The notes beneath the pieces are model-generated. The model saw only the letters and a program-made list of their open reading frames with translations, searched no databases and had not been told where the DNA came from. Shown here one piece after another: positions 1 to 10,313 of a stretch of DNA of 64,000 bases (positions are counted from its first letter, which is position 1; each line of letters opens with the position of its first letter). A program made the translations under genes and the position numbers. Origin of the DNA: Phocaeicola dorei (GTDB lineage: Bacteria; Bacteroidota; Bacteroidia; Bacteroidales; Bacteroidaceae); contig NZ_CP046176.1 of the NCBI RefSeq assembly GCF_013009555.1, positions 1,085,501-1,149,500 on the forward strand. The letters are read 5' to 3'.

Positions 1-2
1 AG

Positions 3-1826
3 AAGAATATCAAACAGAATAGAATGATGCGTTTGGTTGGGAATGCTTTCGTACGTATCACTCCGTTTAAAGATTTCAGGGTAGAACTTTCTGCTTCGGC
101 TAATTATTATGATTTGGATGGAAATGATTATAAGTACACTAGTACAACCGGTAGTTGGGCGCAGGGAGAAGGACAAAACTCTTCGGGGGGGCATAATACG
201 GAAAGAAAATGGAGTACTCTTTTGCAGGCTCTTGCAAATTATGACCATGTTTTTGGCAATCATGGAATTAGTGTAATGGCGGGTTTTTCTTCCGAACAGA
301 GTAATCTTGGTTTCAGTACGGCCCAATCTTTTAACAAACCATTTCCCAATGATGCCATAACAGGTTCCTTTGATGGTTCGAAAGTTACAGCAGGAACTAA
401 TACGGTAACAGAGAAAACAGCCAATAAATTGTTGTCTGTGTTTGGACGTTTGCAATATAATTATGCAGAACGTTATATGTTGTCCGGTAGTTTGCGTTAT
501 GATGGCGGTTCCGTATTCGGAGCTAACAATAAGTGGGGCATCTTTCCGGCTGTTTCCGGAGGTTGGTTAGTGTCAAATGAGAAATTCTTTAAAAATTGGA
601 GAATGTCTTGGTGGAATACATTGAAGCTGAGGGCTAGCTATGGTGTGACCGGTAATAATTCTATCAGTAACACGGCTGCTTATCCTACTTTGTCTGCAGG
701 AAATTATGCAGGTGCTCCCGGTTATAAGGCAAATTCTTTAGGTAATGCTGATTTAGGTTGGGAAAAAACACATAGTACTGATGTTGCGCTTGATTTAGGA
801 TTCTTCAATAATAGAATTCAATTGTCGCTGGATTGGTATACCAAGAATACGACTGATTTGTTATATCAGGTACCTGTGGAAGGAGCTTCCGGTTTTACTA
901 CCGTTTGGGATAATTTAGGAGATATCCATAATGAAGGCTTTGAGATCGAATTGAATACGCATAATCTCACAGGAAAATTTTCATGGAGTACGTCATTCAA
1001 TATGTCATATAATAAAAATGAGGTGAAAGCTCTAGGGAAAGATAATACTCCGGTATATTCGGGATTTGATAAGAACAATCCGTCTAATATTCTGACTGTG
1101 GGAAAGCCTGTTAATACATTCTATATGTATGATGCAATAGGTGTATGGAAAAATCAAGCTGAAATTGATGCTTATAGTGCTGCCCATGGAGGAAAGCCGG
1201 TTACTTTTGAAGGAAAACAAATTGTACCGGGTGATATCCGATACAAAGATGTAAATAATGATGGTGTGTTCGATAAAGATAATGACAGGGACTATTTAGG
1301 TAGTCCTACTCCTAAATTAGTATTTGGAATGACGAATACTTTTACTTACAGAAATTTTGATTTGTCTATCTTGATGACAGCTCAGACAGGAGGAAAGATT
1401 TTTGGTGTATTGGGACGTGCCATTGACCGTCCGGGTATGGGGGCTAAAGGGAATGCTTTAGGACATTGGAGAGAGGCATGGTGGTCGGAAGATGAGCCGG
1501 GCAATGGAAAAGTACCTTATATTTTAAGTTCTACTACAGGTGCTACGTTAGACTCCCGATGGTTATATTCTTCCAATTATCTGCGTATCAAGAATTTGAC
1601 TTTGGGGTATAAATTACCTATTAATCCTAAATTTATTTCCTATGCACGTGTATATGTATCCATTGAAAATCTGGCTAAATGGGATAGTTATTATGGAGGG
1701 TACTCTCCGGAGGCGGCCAATACGGCAGCCAGTTCCTCACCCGGAGGTAGCAGTGCTTTGGGATTGGACTATGGTGGTTATCCTTCACCGAGAATTTACA
1801 CTTTGGGTATCAACGTTAATTTCTAA
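3..1826 (+). CDS. SusC-like TonB-dependent outer-membrane receptor, C-terminal part (cut by window start)
   Basis: The open frame runs in from the left edge, so only about the last 607 residues are present; the N-terminal plug and TonB box lie outside. What is seen is the TonB-dependent beta-barrel typical of SusC/RagA proteins: alternating aromatic strands, the DVNNDGVFDKDNDRDYLGSP calcium-loop-like stretch, LTLGYKLP near the end, and a C-terminal LGINVNF ending in phenylalanine, the usual outer-membrane insertion signal. A SusD gene follows after 15 bp, the standard SusC-SusD pairing. By family it imports a glycan fragment across the outer membrane using TonB energy. The substrate cannot be read from the barrel; the following GH2 enzyme suggests a beta-linked glycoside. 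Confidence 0.93.
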   Translation, partial: KNIKQNRMMRLVGNAFVRITPFKDFRVELSASANYYDLDGNDYKYTSTTGSWAQGEGQNSSGGHNTERKWSTLLQALANYDHVFGNHGISVMAGFSSEQSNLGFSTAQSFNKPFPNDAITGSFDGSKVTAGTNTVTEKTANKLLSVFGRLQYNYAERYMLSGSLRYDGGSVFGANNKWGIFPAVSGGWLVSNEKFFKNWRMSWWNTLKLRASYGVTGNNSISNTAAYPTLSAGNYAGAPGYKANSLGNADLGWEKTHSTDVALDLGFFNNRIQLSLDWYTKNTTDLLYQVPVEGASGFTTVWDNLGDIHNEGFEIELNTHNLTGKFSWSTSFNMSYNKNEVKALGKDNTPVYSGFDKNNPSNILTVGKPVNTFYMYDAIGVWKNQAEIDAYSAAHGGKPVTFEGKQIVPGDIRYKDVNNDGVFDKDNDRDYLGSPTPKLVFGMTNTFTYRNFDLSILMTAQTGGKIFGVLGRAIDRPGMGAKGNALGHWREAWWSEDEPGNGKVPYILSSTTGATLDSRWLYSSNYLRIKNLTLGYKLPINPKFISYARVYVSIENLAKWDSYYGGYSPEAANTAASSSPGGSSALGLDYGGYPSPRIYTLGINVNF

Positions 1827-1841
1827 TAAAAATATAGAGCT

Positions 1842-3491
1842 ATGTTCAAATTAAAAAATATATTGCAATTGAGTGCATTGATGTTCTTTGTTATGTCGTG
1901 CGATGATTATTTGGAAACTCCTCCTGCTGATTTAATGACCTCTGATGGTTTCTATCAGACTCCCAGTCAGTCTGAACAAGGGGTGGTAGGTATTTATTCC
2001 GATTTGCGTGAACTTGCCAATTCAGAGTATTTATTGATGTCTGAATGTCGTTCGGATAATGCATGGACAGAACCAAGACCTAATGGGTTGAGAGATTTTT
2101 CAGAGATAAGCACATTCAGAGCTACCAGTGATTTGGCAACTTTTAATAGTGTATGGAATACATGGTATAAAGTAATTTATGATGCGAATACTGCTATTGC
2201 CAAAATAGCAGGATGTAACTTTGAATCGAATGATAAGATTAAAAAGCAGTTTATGGGCGAAGTCTATTTTCTGAGAGGATGGGCTTATTTTGAGTTATCA
2301 CGCCTTTTTGGTAATGTTCCGATTATTGATGCTCCTTTATCGCCTAGTGAAGTGAAGAAAGTACCTCAATCGTCTGCACGGGAAGTTTTGGATAATATAG
2401 TGGTTCCTGATTTGATTAATGCGCAGACGATGCTTCCTCTAAAAGAAAATATGGTGAGTGCGAATGGAACTTCGATTGTATTGCAGGGGCGTGCGGACAA
2501 GATGGCGGCAGAAGCTATGCTGGCACGTGTGTATATGACTTTGGCGGGTTTCCCATATTATGATTCCGATGCCAAGATATTAGCTAAAAAGCAATTGGAA
2601 ATTGTGTTGAATTACTCAAAATCCAATCAGAATAAATATTGGGCTCCGACACTTGATGAATGGAGAAAGCAGTGGATGCCGAGCACGGATTATTATAATA
2701 AATACTCTATTTTTGCTATTCAGTATCGTACGGGAGGAACAGGCAACAGCGCTTTGTTTAATTTCAGTATGGCTCTACCTCCTTCCTATACGAATAGAAG
2801 AATCTTTGGAAATGAAATTTATGTGGAAAAGAGTTTGATGTATGAATTTGATAAAATTTATTCTGATGGGAAAAAAGATGGAAGAGGGAATGGTTTTTCT
2901 GTTCTGACAGGATATGAGGCAGAGCCTAATTATCCGGCTTATACGAATACAAAAGAGAAATTGATTTTGGAAGATGGTTCGCAAGTGGATGTTTATACAA
3001 AATCAATGTTTTATAAGTTTATGCCTAGTAAACGGAAGATAGCGGAACTTGGGATGTCACTGACTCCGGAAGTCACAATGAAAGACGATAATGACTGGCC
3101 TGTAAATCTTCCTATTTTACGCTTGGAAGATATGATGTTGATGTATGCTGAGTTATTGGTTGAAGAAGGTAAAATAATGGAAGCTGTAGCTTATGTGAAT
3201 GATATCCGTAAAAGAGCCGGTTGTGATGAGGTGAATACGGTAAGTGCTGCAGATGCTTTGAAATTGATAAAACGGGAGCGTAGAATAGAATTAATGGGAG
3301 AAGGAGTGCGTTGGTTTGATTTGGTGCGTTGGGGGGAATGGCAAACGGAAATTCAAAGTTTATTTGATAGTTATCATAATCCGGATGGTACCGATAAGAA
3401 TAATGTAAAGACAGGACGTTATTTATATCCTATTCCATTGAATCAATTAAATGTGACTCCGGGATTATATAAACAAAATGAGGGATATTAA
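1842..3491 (+). CDS. SusD/RagB-family surface glycan-binding lipoprotein
   Basis: 549 residues. The first 20 end in the lipobox-like FVMSC, so the mature protein starts at Cys20 and is lipid-anchored. It then shows SusD features: DDYLETPPADLMTSDGFYQT near the N terminus, a TPR-like helical middle (AEAMLARVYMTLAGFP), and the family C-terminal block with IKRERRIELMGEGVRWFDLVRWG followed by YLYPIPLNQLNVTPG. Known SusD proteins sit as a lid on the SusC barrel and bind the glycan. It lies 15 bp after SusC and before a GH2 gene, so the three probably share a transcript, although a terminator-like hairpin follows it. Specificity is unknown. Confidence 0.95.
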   Translation: MFKLKNILQLSALMFFVMSCDDYLETPPADLMTSDGFYQTPSQSEQGVVGIYSDLRELANSEYLLMSECRSDNAWTEPRPNGLRDFSEISTFRATSDLATFNSVWNTWYKVIYDANTAIAKIAGCNFESNDKIKKQFMGEVYFLRGWAYFELSRLFGNVPIIDAPLSPSEVKKVPQSSAREVLDNIVVPDLINAQTMLPLKENMVSANGTSIVLQGRADKMAAEAMLARVYMTLAGFPYYDSDAKILAKKQLEIVLNYSKSNQNKYWAPTLDEWRKQWMPSTDYYNKYSIFAIQYRTGGTGNSALFNFSMALPPSYTNRRIFGNEIYVEKSLMYEFDKIYSDGKKDGRGNGFSVLTGYEAEPNYPAYTNTKEKLILEDGSQVDVYTKSMFYKFMPSKRKIAELGMSLTPEVTMKDDNDWPVNLPILRLEDMMLMYAELLVEEGKIMEAVAYVNDIRKRAGCDEVNTVSAADALKLIKRERRIELMGEGVRWFDLVRWGEWQTEIQSLFDSYHNPDGTDKNNVKTGRYLYPIPLNQLNVTPGLYKQNEGY

Positions 3492-3532
3492 GTATATAAG
3501 TTAAACAAAGTTAGTTTTGAAGGTGAAAAGGT

Positions 3533-3594
3533 AAAGAGGTGTGTCAAAAGCTATTTTTGATAATTGCTTTGTTATGTGGCACACCCTCTTTTTA
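3533..3594 (+). terminator. Terminator-like hairpin after SusD
   Basis: The arm AAAGAGGTGTG (3533-3543) pairs with CACACCCTCTTT (3580-3591) with one bulged C, followed by a T run. The 36-base loop contains GTGTCAAAAG, a motif that recurs in the hairpin after folD. It may reduce rather than stop transcription into the GH2 gene 27 bp downstream. Confidence 0.55.
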
Positions 3595-3620
3595 TCGGAA
3601 AATAGAGAAGTAGATTATTT

Positions 3621-5957
3621 ATGAAAAATAAAAAGTTGCTTATTGCCATTTTGTGCATATTTGTATTTGATTTGCCGGGGGCTGCTAATCGCATTCGGCA
3701 GAATTTTGACTTTGACTGGCAGTTTAGATTAGGAGAAAATGGAGATTTTAGAGAGGTACAATTACCGCATGACTGGAGTGTGGAGTTGGATTTTGATGAA
3801 AAAGCAGGAGGAGCGAGTGGTTATTTGCCGGGTGGCATAGGTTGGTATCGCAAATCTTTTATGATTCCGGCGAGTTACAAAAATCAAAAAGTTAGTCTTG
3901 TTTTTGATGGTATTTATCATAAAGCTACTATTTTTTTGAATGGAAAGGAGATTGCTTATCATCGTTATGGATATACTTCGTTTGAAACAGATCTGACCCC
4001 TTTCCTGAAATATGGAGAGAGTAATGACTTGAAAATCAAGGTAGATCATTCAGAAATTTCTCGCTGGTATACTGGTTCCGGCATTTATCGGCATGTCTGG
4101 TTGCAAGTGACTAACCCTATTCATGTAAAAATGTGGGGAACTTATGTTACGACACCGGAGATAACTGAATCCCAGGCAACGGTCAAGATTGTCACTACTA
4201 TCGAAAACTCCATGGAGTTACCGACAACAGTGATTGTCCAGCAACGCCTGTTGGATGGTGATGGAAAAATTGTAAAAGCAGAAGGTAAAGAGGTGATGGC
4301 CCGGACTACGTTGAAACTTGATAAAGAAAAAACAGCTGAAGTAGTTCAGAATTTGTTAGTCAGCCATCCTAAATTATGGGATTTGGATTTTCCCTATCGT
4401 TATACGGTGGAAACCATTATAAAAAAAGGAGGAAAGACAATTGATAAATATCTGACTCCTTTTGGAATACGTTCAGTGAAATTTGATAAAGACAAGGGTT
4501 TTTTTCTCAATAACAAACATCTTAAGCTGAAAGGCATGTGCCTTCATCAGGATGCAGGATGTTTGGGAACGGCTGTACCGGATAGGGCTTATGAACGCCG
4601 TTTGCTTATTTTAAAGGAATTTGGCACGAATGCTATCCGTTGCTCGCATAATCCTCCTTCTCCGGAATTTCTTAACTATTGTGATTCTATTGGCTTTTTG
4701 GTTATAGATGAGGCTTTTGATAAATGGAAATCGGGATATTATGAAGAATTTTTTGATTCTAGCTGGCAGCAGGATATCAGCGATATGGTAATTCGTGACC
4801 GTAATCATCCTTCTGTTATCTTGTGGAGTATAGGTAATGAGTTGGCTGAGGCAAAATTAAAAGATGATACAGGGATTGAACGTGCTGGTATGTTGCAGGA
4901 TTTTGTACATCAACTGGATCCGAGCCGTCTTGTTATGCTCGCTTTGCAGCCGGGATTTGAAGATAAATTTGCTTCGGTGACAGATGTACTAGGGTATAAT
5001 TATATGGAACCTCGGTTGATTTATGATAAAAAGAAATACCCGGAACGTATTTGCCTGATCAGTGAGAGCTATCCTTATTATAGTAGCATACGTGAATTTG
5101 ATTCACGTGATTATGATGAGAAAAATCCATGGAATTATGTAATGGAACATGAATATATTTGTGGCTCTTTCATGTGGACCGGTGTGGATTATATTGGGGA
5201 GAGTTCAGGTTGGCCTAGTAAGGGATGGCCTTCTGCTCCGTTTGACATGTGTATGTCTGAAAAACCTAGAGGAGGATATTTTCGGGCTTTGTGGAATGAG
5301 AAGCCTTTTTTGGGACTTTATGTCATAGATTATAATTTGGATGAAGATCCGGGTAAAGACCATTGGCAAGCACCGGGAATGGTACACGATTGGACTTTTC
5401 CTTATCAGGATGCGCGTGTCATGCAGATTCAAACGCCGTCTAATTGTGACGAAGTGATGTTGATAGATCCTAGAGGAAAGGTATATGGACCTAGAAAGCC
5501 ACGGGATTATATAAATAATACGATTAAATGGAATCAACCTTATCGTCCGGGTAAGGTGGTGGTGATAGGGTATAAAGATGGGATAGAAGTGTGCCGTGAC
5601 AGTATACAGACTTCCGGAAATAAAGCTGTCCGTTTTACTCTGAAAGCGGATCGGGAACAGTTAAAGGCTGACGGGCAGGATTTATCTCATATCTCTTTGA
5701 ATTTATATGATGAACAAGGCATCCCCATACGGATAGATGACAGACAAGTGAAAGTGACCGTGGAGGGTAACGGACGTTTGATGGGGATAGATAGTGGCGA
5801 GATGCGTCGTAGTGAACGTTTTAGCAGTCATACTTTACCCACTTATTTGGGTCGTGCCCAAATAGTAGTACAGGCAGGGCGTATGCGGGGACAGCTCAAA
5901 GTAAAAGTGGAGGTCGAAGGAATGGCATCGCAGGAACTTGTTCTGCTTGTTGGTTAG
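3621..5957 (+). CDS. Glycoside hydrolase family 2 (beta-galactosidase-like) with DUF4982-type C-terminal region
   Basis: 778 residues with an N-terminal signal peptide (hydrophobic LLIAILCIFVFDLPGAA), so periplasmic or surface. Order: GH2 sugar-binding jelly roll (WQFRLGENGDFREVQLPHDW at about 33-52), Ig-like domain (about 180-290), TIM barrel (about 290-580), then a DUF4982-like and Ig-like tail. The barrel shows the family hallmarks: FGTNAIRCSHNPP, the acid/base Glu407 in SIGNEL, and the probable nucleophile Glu482 in LISESY. The family includes beta-galactosidases, beta-glucuronidases and beta-mannosidases; beta-galactosidase is the most likely activity with this tail, but it is not proven. 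It sits between SusD and the hybrid regulator, consistent with an exo-enzyme trimming the imported oligosaccharide. Confidence 0.92.
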   Translation: MKNKKLLIAILCIFVFDLPGAANRIRQNFDFDWQFRLGENGDFREVQLPHDWSVELDFDEKAGGASGYLPGGIGWYRKSFMIPASYKNQKVSLVFDGIYHKATIFLNGKEIAYHRYGYTSFETDLTPFLKYGESNDLKIKVDHSEISRWYTGSGIYRHVWLQVTNPIHVKMWGTYVTTPEITESQATVKIVTTIENSMELPTTVIVQQRLLDGDGKIVKAEGKEVMARTTLKLDKEKTAEVVQNLLVSHPKLWDLDFPYRYTVETIIKKGGKTIDKYLTPFGIRSVKFDKDKGFFLNNKHLKLKGMCLHQDAGCLGTAVPDRAYERRLLILKEFGTNAIRCSHNPPSPEFLNYCDSIGFLVIDEAFDKWKSGYYEEFFDSSWQQDISDMVIRDRNHPSVILWSIGNELAEAKLKDDTGIERAGMLQDFVHQLDPSRLVMLALQPGFEDKFASVTDVLGYNYMEPRLIYDKKKYPERICLISESYPYYSSIREFDSRDYDEKNPWNYVMEHEYICGSFMWTGVDYIGESSGWPSKGWPSAPFDMCMSEKPRGGYFRALWNEKPFLGLYVIDYNLDEDPGKDHWQAPGMVHDWTFPYQDARVMQIQTPSNCDEVMLIDPRGKVYGPRKPRDYINNTIKWNQPYRPGKVVVIGYKDGIEVCRDSIQTSGNKAVRFTLKADREQLKADGQDLSHISLNLYDEQGIPIRIDDRQVKVTVEGNGRLMGIDSGEMRRSERFSSHTLPTYLGRAQIVVQAGRMRGQLKVKVEVEGMASQELVLLVG

Positions 5958-5970
5958 TAAAGGCTTCCTA

Positions 5971-6020
5971 ATTAAAAAAGGTATTTTAAAAATCACTTTT
6001 AAAATACCTTTTTTAATTTT
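5971..6020 (+). terminator. Perfect 21-bp-stem terminator between GH2 and the hybrid regulator
   Basis: Bases 5971-5991 are the exact reverse complement of 5997-6017, with loop ATCAC. The stem is very A/T-rich, starts with an A run and ends in a T run, so it can terminate in either direction. It lies inside a possible upstream extension of the next ORF, which argues for the ATG at 6052. Confidence 0.8.
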
Positions 6021-6051
6021 GCGGTATTATTCTGATGTTAAACCGAATGAT

Positions 6052-9000
6052 ATGAAAAATCGTATATTTTTTTTGTTGCTCTTCTTTGTTTGTCTGGAAT
6101 GGAATGCATATGCAGTTATTGATATACAATCTATTCATATTACATCCAGTGACGGATTGGCCAATAATACAATTAGAGATATTTTTCAAGATAAGAAAGG
6201 CTTTATCTGGATTAGTACCACTAATGGACTGAGCCGGTATGATGGTCACTCTTTTATAACATTGTTACCGGAAAAGGATAGTCCGATTTCATTAGCGGAT
6301 TATCATGTCAAGAAGATTGATGAAGATAAAAATGGTTTTTTATGGGTGCTTTCTACTTCAAATGTATTCAGTTGCTATGATTTAAGACATAATTGTTTTG
6401 TGGATTTTACAGGATGTGGGGAACACGACCAAGCTTATGCTTATCGTGTAGAAACTGCTAATGGTGATAATTGGTTATGGGATGGACAAAAAGGTTGCAG
6501 AAAGATTTCATTTGAAAATGAACATTTTTCCTCTGTGACATTTCAATGTGAAAATGGCAAACTACCTTCTAATAAAGTGAATAGTTTGATTGAAGATTCT
6601 AGAGGGAATGTTTGGATTTGTACTCAGGAAGGATTGGTGAAAGTAACAAGAAACAAAATCGAAGTAATTTCTGATATGCATAATTTCAGAGCAGCATTTT
6701 CTTATGAGAACGCATGCTTTTTTCTTGCTGATAATGGTGATATTTATGTTTATGATGAGGATGAAAAACTACATTTTGTTCAAAGAATCGGAAAGGATGA
6801 CGTTGACTTTCATTTTACTACTCATTTTGGCACGAAAGATGATTGGTGGCTTTTTACAACAAAAGGAAGTTACAGGTTTCATTTATCTACCCGGCAGGTA
6901 AGATTAGACAACCCGATTAATATCCCCAACGCTCGTTTTGTCAGAGATAATCAGGGGGATTTCTATGTTTTTAATCAGACCGGTGTGTTGCATTATTTTC
7001 AGAAGGAAACCGGAATATGTAAAATACTGTCATTGATAGATGCCGCTCAGATGATGCCTGCTGCCGAGGAACGCTATGAAGTAATACAGGATAACAGAGG
7101 ATTGATATGGATATCTACTTTTGGCTATGGTTTATTTGTGTATAATCCCCAAGAAGATATAATCAGCCATTACACTTATCAGGAGACTGGTAAAAATCTA
7201 GTTCATTCCAATTTTCTGCATAGCTTATTACTCGATCACTCGGGAAATGTATGGGTAGGATCGGAGTTTGCCGGTGTTACACTTTTGTCCGTATTAAGTG
7301 AAGGATCTTATCGTATTTATCCGGAACATGAGAGTATAAATGATTATGTGAATGCTATACGTACAGTGGTAAAGATGCCCGATGGTGGTTTCTGGTTTGG
7401 TACGCGTCAAGGGAATGTTTACGCTTATGATAAAAATTTGGAGGCTGCATCTTGTTATAAGATGCCATACAATTATATTTATGCGGCTTCTTGTGATGGA
7501 GATGGTAAATTATGGTTGGGAACCCGTACGATGGGTTTATGTATTGACGGACGTTGGTATCATAAAATGGCAGGTGATACCTTGTCATTGGCACATGAGA
7601 ATATATTCGATATTTATCGTGATGATAAAAATAGGATGTGGATAGGAACTTTTGGGGGAGGACTGAATTTGGCGGTTTCACGAAAAGACAGGTATGTTTT
7701 TCGTAAGTTCCTGACTGGATCCGGTCGTTTGCAGGAAGTCAGGATGATCACTCAGGATAATAAAAAAAGGTTATGGGTAGGAACTAATAAGGGATTATGT
7801 GTTTTTTATGGAGATTCCATTATTGCTGATGCTCATAATTATAAACTTTATAATTATGAAAATGGAGATTTGCCCGGATATGAAATTAAATGTATTTTTC
7901 GTGATAGTCAGAATCGTATGTGGATAGGAATGTTGGGAGGCGGATTTTCTGTTTGTAACCCTAGTGAGGATTATAGGAACTTGAAATTTGTCCATTATTC
8001 CACAACTGATGGTTTGGTCAATAACATGGTAGAGTCTATTATCGAAGATAAGACTGGAAAAATATGGATTGCCACTCAGTATGGTTTATCTCGTTTTTCA
8101 CCTGATACGGAAACTTTTGAAAATTTCTTCTTTTCAGCTTCTATGCAAGGAAATGTATATAACGAACATGGCGCTGCCATAACTGAAGATGGACTTTTGC
8201 TATTTGGAACAAATCATGGAGTCATAGTCATTGATCCTTTGAAAGTAACTTCATCTCCTATGACCCGGAATGTTATTCTAACTAATTTGAAAGTGAACGG
8301 AATCACAGTACAGGTTGGTGAGAAGGATTCTCCTTTGACACAGGCGTTAAGTTATACACAGAATATAAAATTAGATTATGACCAGAATTCATTCATTATA
8401 GAATTTTCAACATTGGATTATTCTTTGGCATTTCCTTCAAGGTTTATTTATAAATTGAGTCATTTTGATAATGAATGGAGTACCCCTTCTTCTTTGAATT
8501 TTGCTTCTTATAAAAATCTTTCTCCCGGCACTTATCATCTGCATGTAAAAGCATGTAATTCTGCTGGGATATGGAGTGATGAAGAAACTGTGCTCAATAT
8601 TGTTATCACGCCTCCGTTTTGGGAAACCACTTGGGCTTATCTTTTTTATTTTCTTGTCGTTGTTATTGTGTTGTATGTTGCTTTTTGTTTGATACGGAAT
8701 TTCAATAATTTACGGAATCGCATTCAGGTAGAAACACAGTTGACAGAGTACAAACTCATGTTTTTTACTAATATTTCACATGAATTCCGTACTCCGTTGA
8801 CAATGATTCAGGGAGCTTTGGAAAAAATAGAGAGCTTGAATAAGATTCCCAAAGAGATGGTTTATCCCATACAGTTGATGAATAAAAGTACGAATAGGAT
8901 GCTTCGTCTGATTAATCAATTGTTGGAATTTCGTAAAATGCAGAACAATAAACTTTCCTTGATGCTGGAAGAAACAGATGTGATGGTGTTCTTTTATGAT

Positions 9001-10293
9001 ATTTATCGAAGTTTCAAGGAAACGGCAGATGACAAACAGATTGATTTTCATTTTGCTCCTTCTACGTCATCTTATAAGATGTTTGTTGATCAAAGTAAAT
9101 TGGATAAAATAGTCTATAATCTTCTTTCGAATGCTTTAAAATATACTCCTAAAGGAGGAAAGGTTGTTTTTGCAATTATCGTTAATGAGGAAGTGGGGAA
9201 ATTATTTATATCGGTTAGTGACAACGGCGTAGGGATTCCTAAGGAGAAGCAAGGAGAGCTGTTTTCCCGTTTCATGCAAAGTGGTTTTTCACATAACAGT
9301 GTGGGAATCGGTTTACATTTGACTTATGAACTGGTAAATGTACATAAAGGAAGCATTTCATTTGATGAAAATGAGGGAGGTGGTTCTGTGTTTACTGTTA
9401 TCTTACCGTTAGATTCCAGTGTTTATGGAAAAAACGATTTCCTAGTATCAAGCATCCTTCAGGAAGAATCGTTTGTTCATGAGCAGTGTGATACCTATTT
9501 AACAGTAAATCATGATTCAGTGACCCCGGACCCTTTGAATAAAAAAAGAATATTGATAATAGAAGATGATGGAGATGTGCGTAAGTTTTTAGAAACGGAA
9601 CTTGGTATTTATTTTGAGATCATAAGTGAACCGGATGGGCTTTCCGGTTTACAAAAAGCTCAGTCTTTTGAGGTAGATTTGATTATTTGTGATGTATTGA
9701 TGCCTGGTATGAATGGCTTTGATGTGACACGTAAACTGAAACGTGATTTTGAGACCAGTCATATTCCCATTATTTTGCTGACTGCTATGAGCACTTCGGA
9801 AAATAAACTTGAAGGGGTAGAAAGTGGTGCGGATGCATACATAACGAAGCCTTTCAGTTCCAGATTGTTATTAGCACGTATATTTCAACTTATTGAACAG
9901 AGGGAAAAGTTAAAACGAAAATTCTCTAATGACCCTGCTATGACAAGTCAGGCTTTATGTTCTACAGAACTGGATAGGAAATTTGGTGAAAAATTGCAGA
10001 CTATTTTGGAAAAACAATTGGACAACCCGGAATTCACTATAGAGGATTTTGCATCTGCGGTGGGGGTAAGCCGTGCTGCTTTTTTTCGGAAAGTAAAAGG
10101 AGTGACCGGATATACACCTAATGAATATATGCGTATCCTTCGTATGAAAAGGGCTATGGAACTTTTGCAGGAGGGTATATACAATGTAAGTGAAATAGCT
10201 TATAAAGTAGGAATGAATGACCCTCTTTATTTTAGTAAATGCTTCAAATCTCACTTTGGAGCACCCCCTTCGGCTTATCTGCATAAAAAATAA
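6052..10293 (+). CDS. Hybrid two-component system sensor/regulator (HTCS) of the GH2 utilization locus
   Basis: 1413 residues from the ATG at 6052. That start begins a proper signal peptide (MKNRIFFLLLFFVCLEW), while the longer frame from 5938 would translate a terminator hairpin. Domain order: about 14 two-bladed-propeller repeats with recurring G-x-hydrophobic-WIGT motifs (about 25-770), a Y_Y_Y domain (about 775-845), one membrane helix (about 857-883), HisKA with FTNISHEFRTPL (His about 910), HATPase (DNGVGIPKE, GIGLHLTYELV), a receiver with phosphoacceptor Asp1214 in CDVLMPG, and a C-terminal AraC HTH (about 1310-1413). HTCS proteins bind a specific oligosaccharide in the periplasm and activate the adjacent SusC/SusD locus, so this one probably controls the genes to its left. 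Confidence 0.96.
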   Translation: MKNRIFFLLLFFVCLEWNAYAVIDIQSIHITSSDGLANNTIRDIFQDKKGFIWISTTNGLSRYDGHSFITLLPEKDSPISLADYHVKKIDEDKNGFLWVLSTSNVFSCYDLRHNCFVDFTGCGEHDQAYAYRVETANGDNWLWDGQKGCRKISFENEHFSSVTFQCENGKLPSNKVNSLIEDSRGNVWICTQEGLVKVTRNKIEVISDMHNFRAAFSYENACFFLADNGDIYVYDEDEKLHFVQRIGKDDVDFHFTTHFGTKDDWWLFTTKGSYRFHLSTRQVRLDNPINIPNARFVRDNQGDFYVFNQTGVLHYFQKETGICKILSLIDAAQMMPAAEERYEVIQDNRGLIWISTFGYGLFVYNPQEDIISHYTYQETGKNLVHSNFLHSLLLDHSGNVWVGSEFAGVTLLSVLSEGSYRIYPEHESINDYVNAIRTVVKMPDGGFWFGTRQGNVYAYDKNLEAASCYKMPYNYIYAASCDGDGKLWLGTRTMGLCIDGRWYHKMAGDTLSLAHENIFDIYRDDKNRMWIGTFGGGLNLAVSRKDRYVFRKFLTGSGRLQEVRMITQDNKKRLWVGTNKGLCVFYGDSIIADAHNYKLYNYENGDLPGYEIKCIFRDSQNRMWIGMLGGGFSVCNPSEDYRNLKFVHYSTTDGLVNNMVESIIEDKTGKIWIATQYGLSRFSPDTETFENFFFSASMQGNVYNEHGAAITEDGLLLFGTNHGVIVIDPLKVTSSPMTRNVILTNLKVNGITVQVGEKDSPLTQALSYTQNIKLDYDQNSFIIEFSTLDYSLAFPSRFIYKLSHFDNEWSTPSSLNFASYKNLSPGTYHLHVKACNSAGIWSDEETVLNIVITPPFWETTWAYLFYFLVVVIVLYVAFCLIRNFNNLRNRIQVETQLTEYKLMFFTNISHEFRTPLTMIQGALEKIESLNKIPKEMVYPIQLMNKSTNRMLRLINQLLEFRKMQNNKLSLMLEETDVMVFFYDIYRSFKETADDKQIDFHFAPSTSSYKMFVDQSKLDKIVYNLLSNALKYTPKGGKVVFAIIVNEEVGKLFISVSDNGVGIPKEKQGELFSRFMQSGFSHNSVGIGLHLTYELVNVHKGSISFDENEGGGSVFTVILPLDSSVYGKNDFLVSSILQEESFVHEQCDTYLTVNHDSVTPDPLNKKRILIIEDDGDVRKFLETELGIYFEIISEPDGLSGLQKAQSFEVDLIICDVLMPGMNGFDVTRKLKRDFETSHIPIILLTAMSTSENKLEGVESGADAYITKPFSSRLLLARIFQLIEQREKLKRKFSNDPAMTSQALCSTELDRKFGEKLQTILEKQLDNPEFTIEDFASAVGVSRAAFFRKVKGVTGYTPNEYMRILRMKRAMELLQEGIYNVSEIAYKVGMNDPLYFSKCFKSHFGAPPSAYLHKK

Positions 10294-10313
10294 ATAAAGG
10301 AGCGCTTGAAAGA

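Noticed and set aside
5938..6051. 38-codon N-terminal extension of the hybrid regulator
   Set aside because: It overlaps the GH2 stop and translates a perfect terminator hairpin; the ATG at 6052 begins a clean signal peptide.
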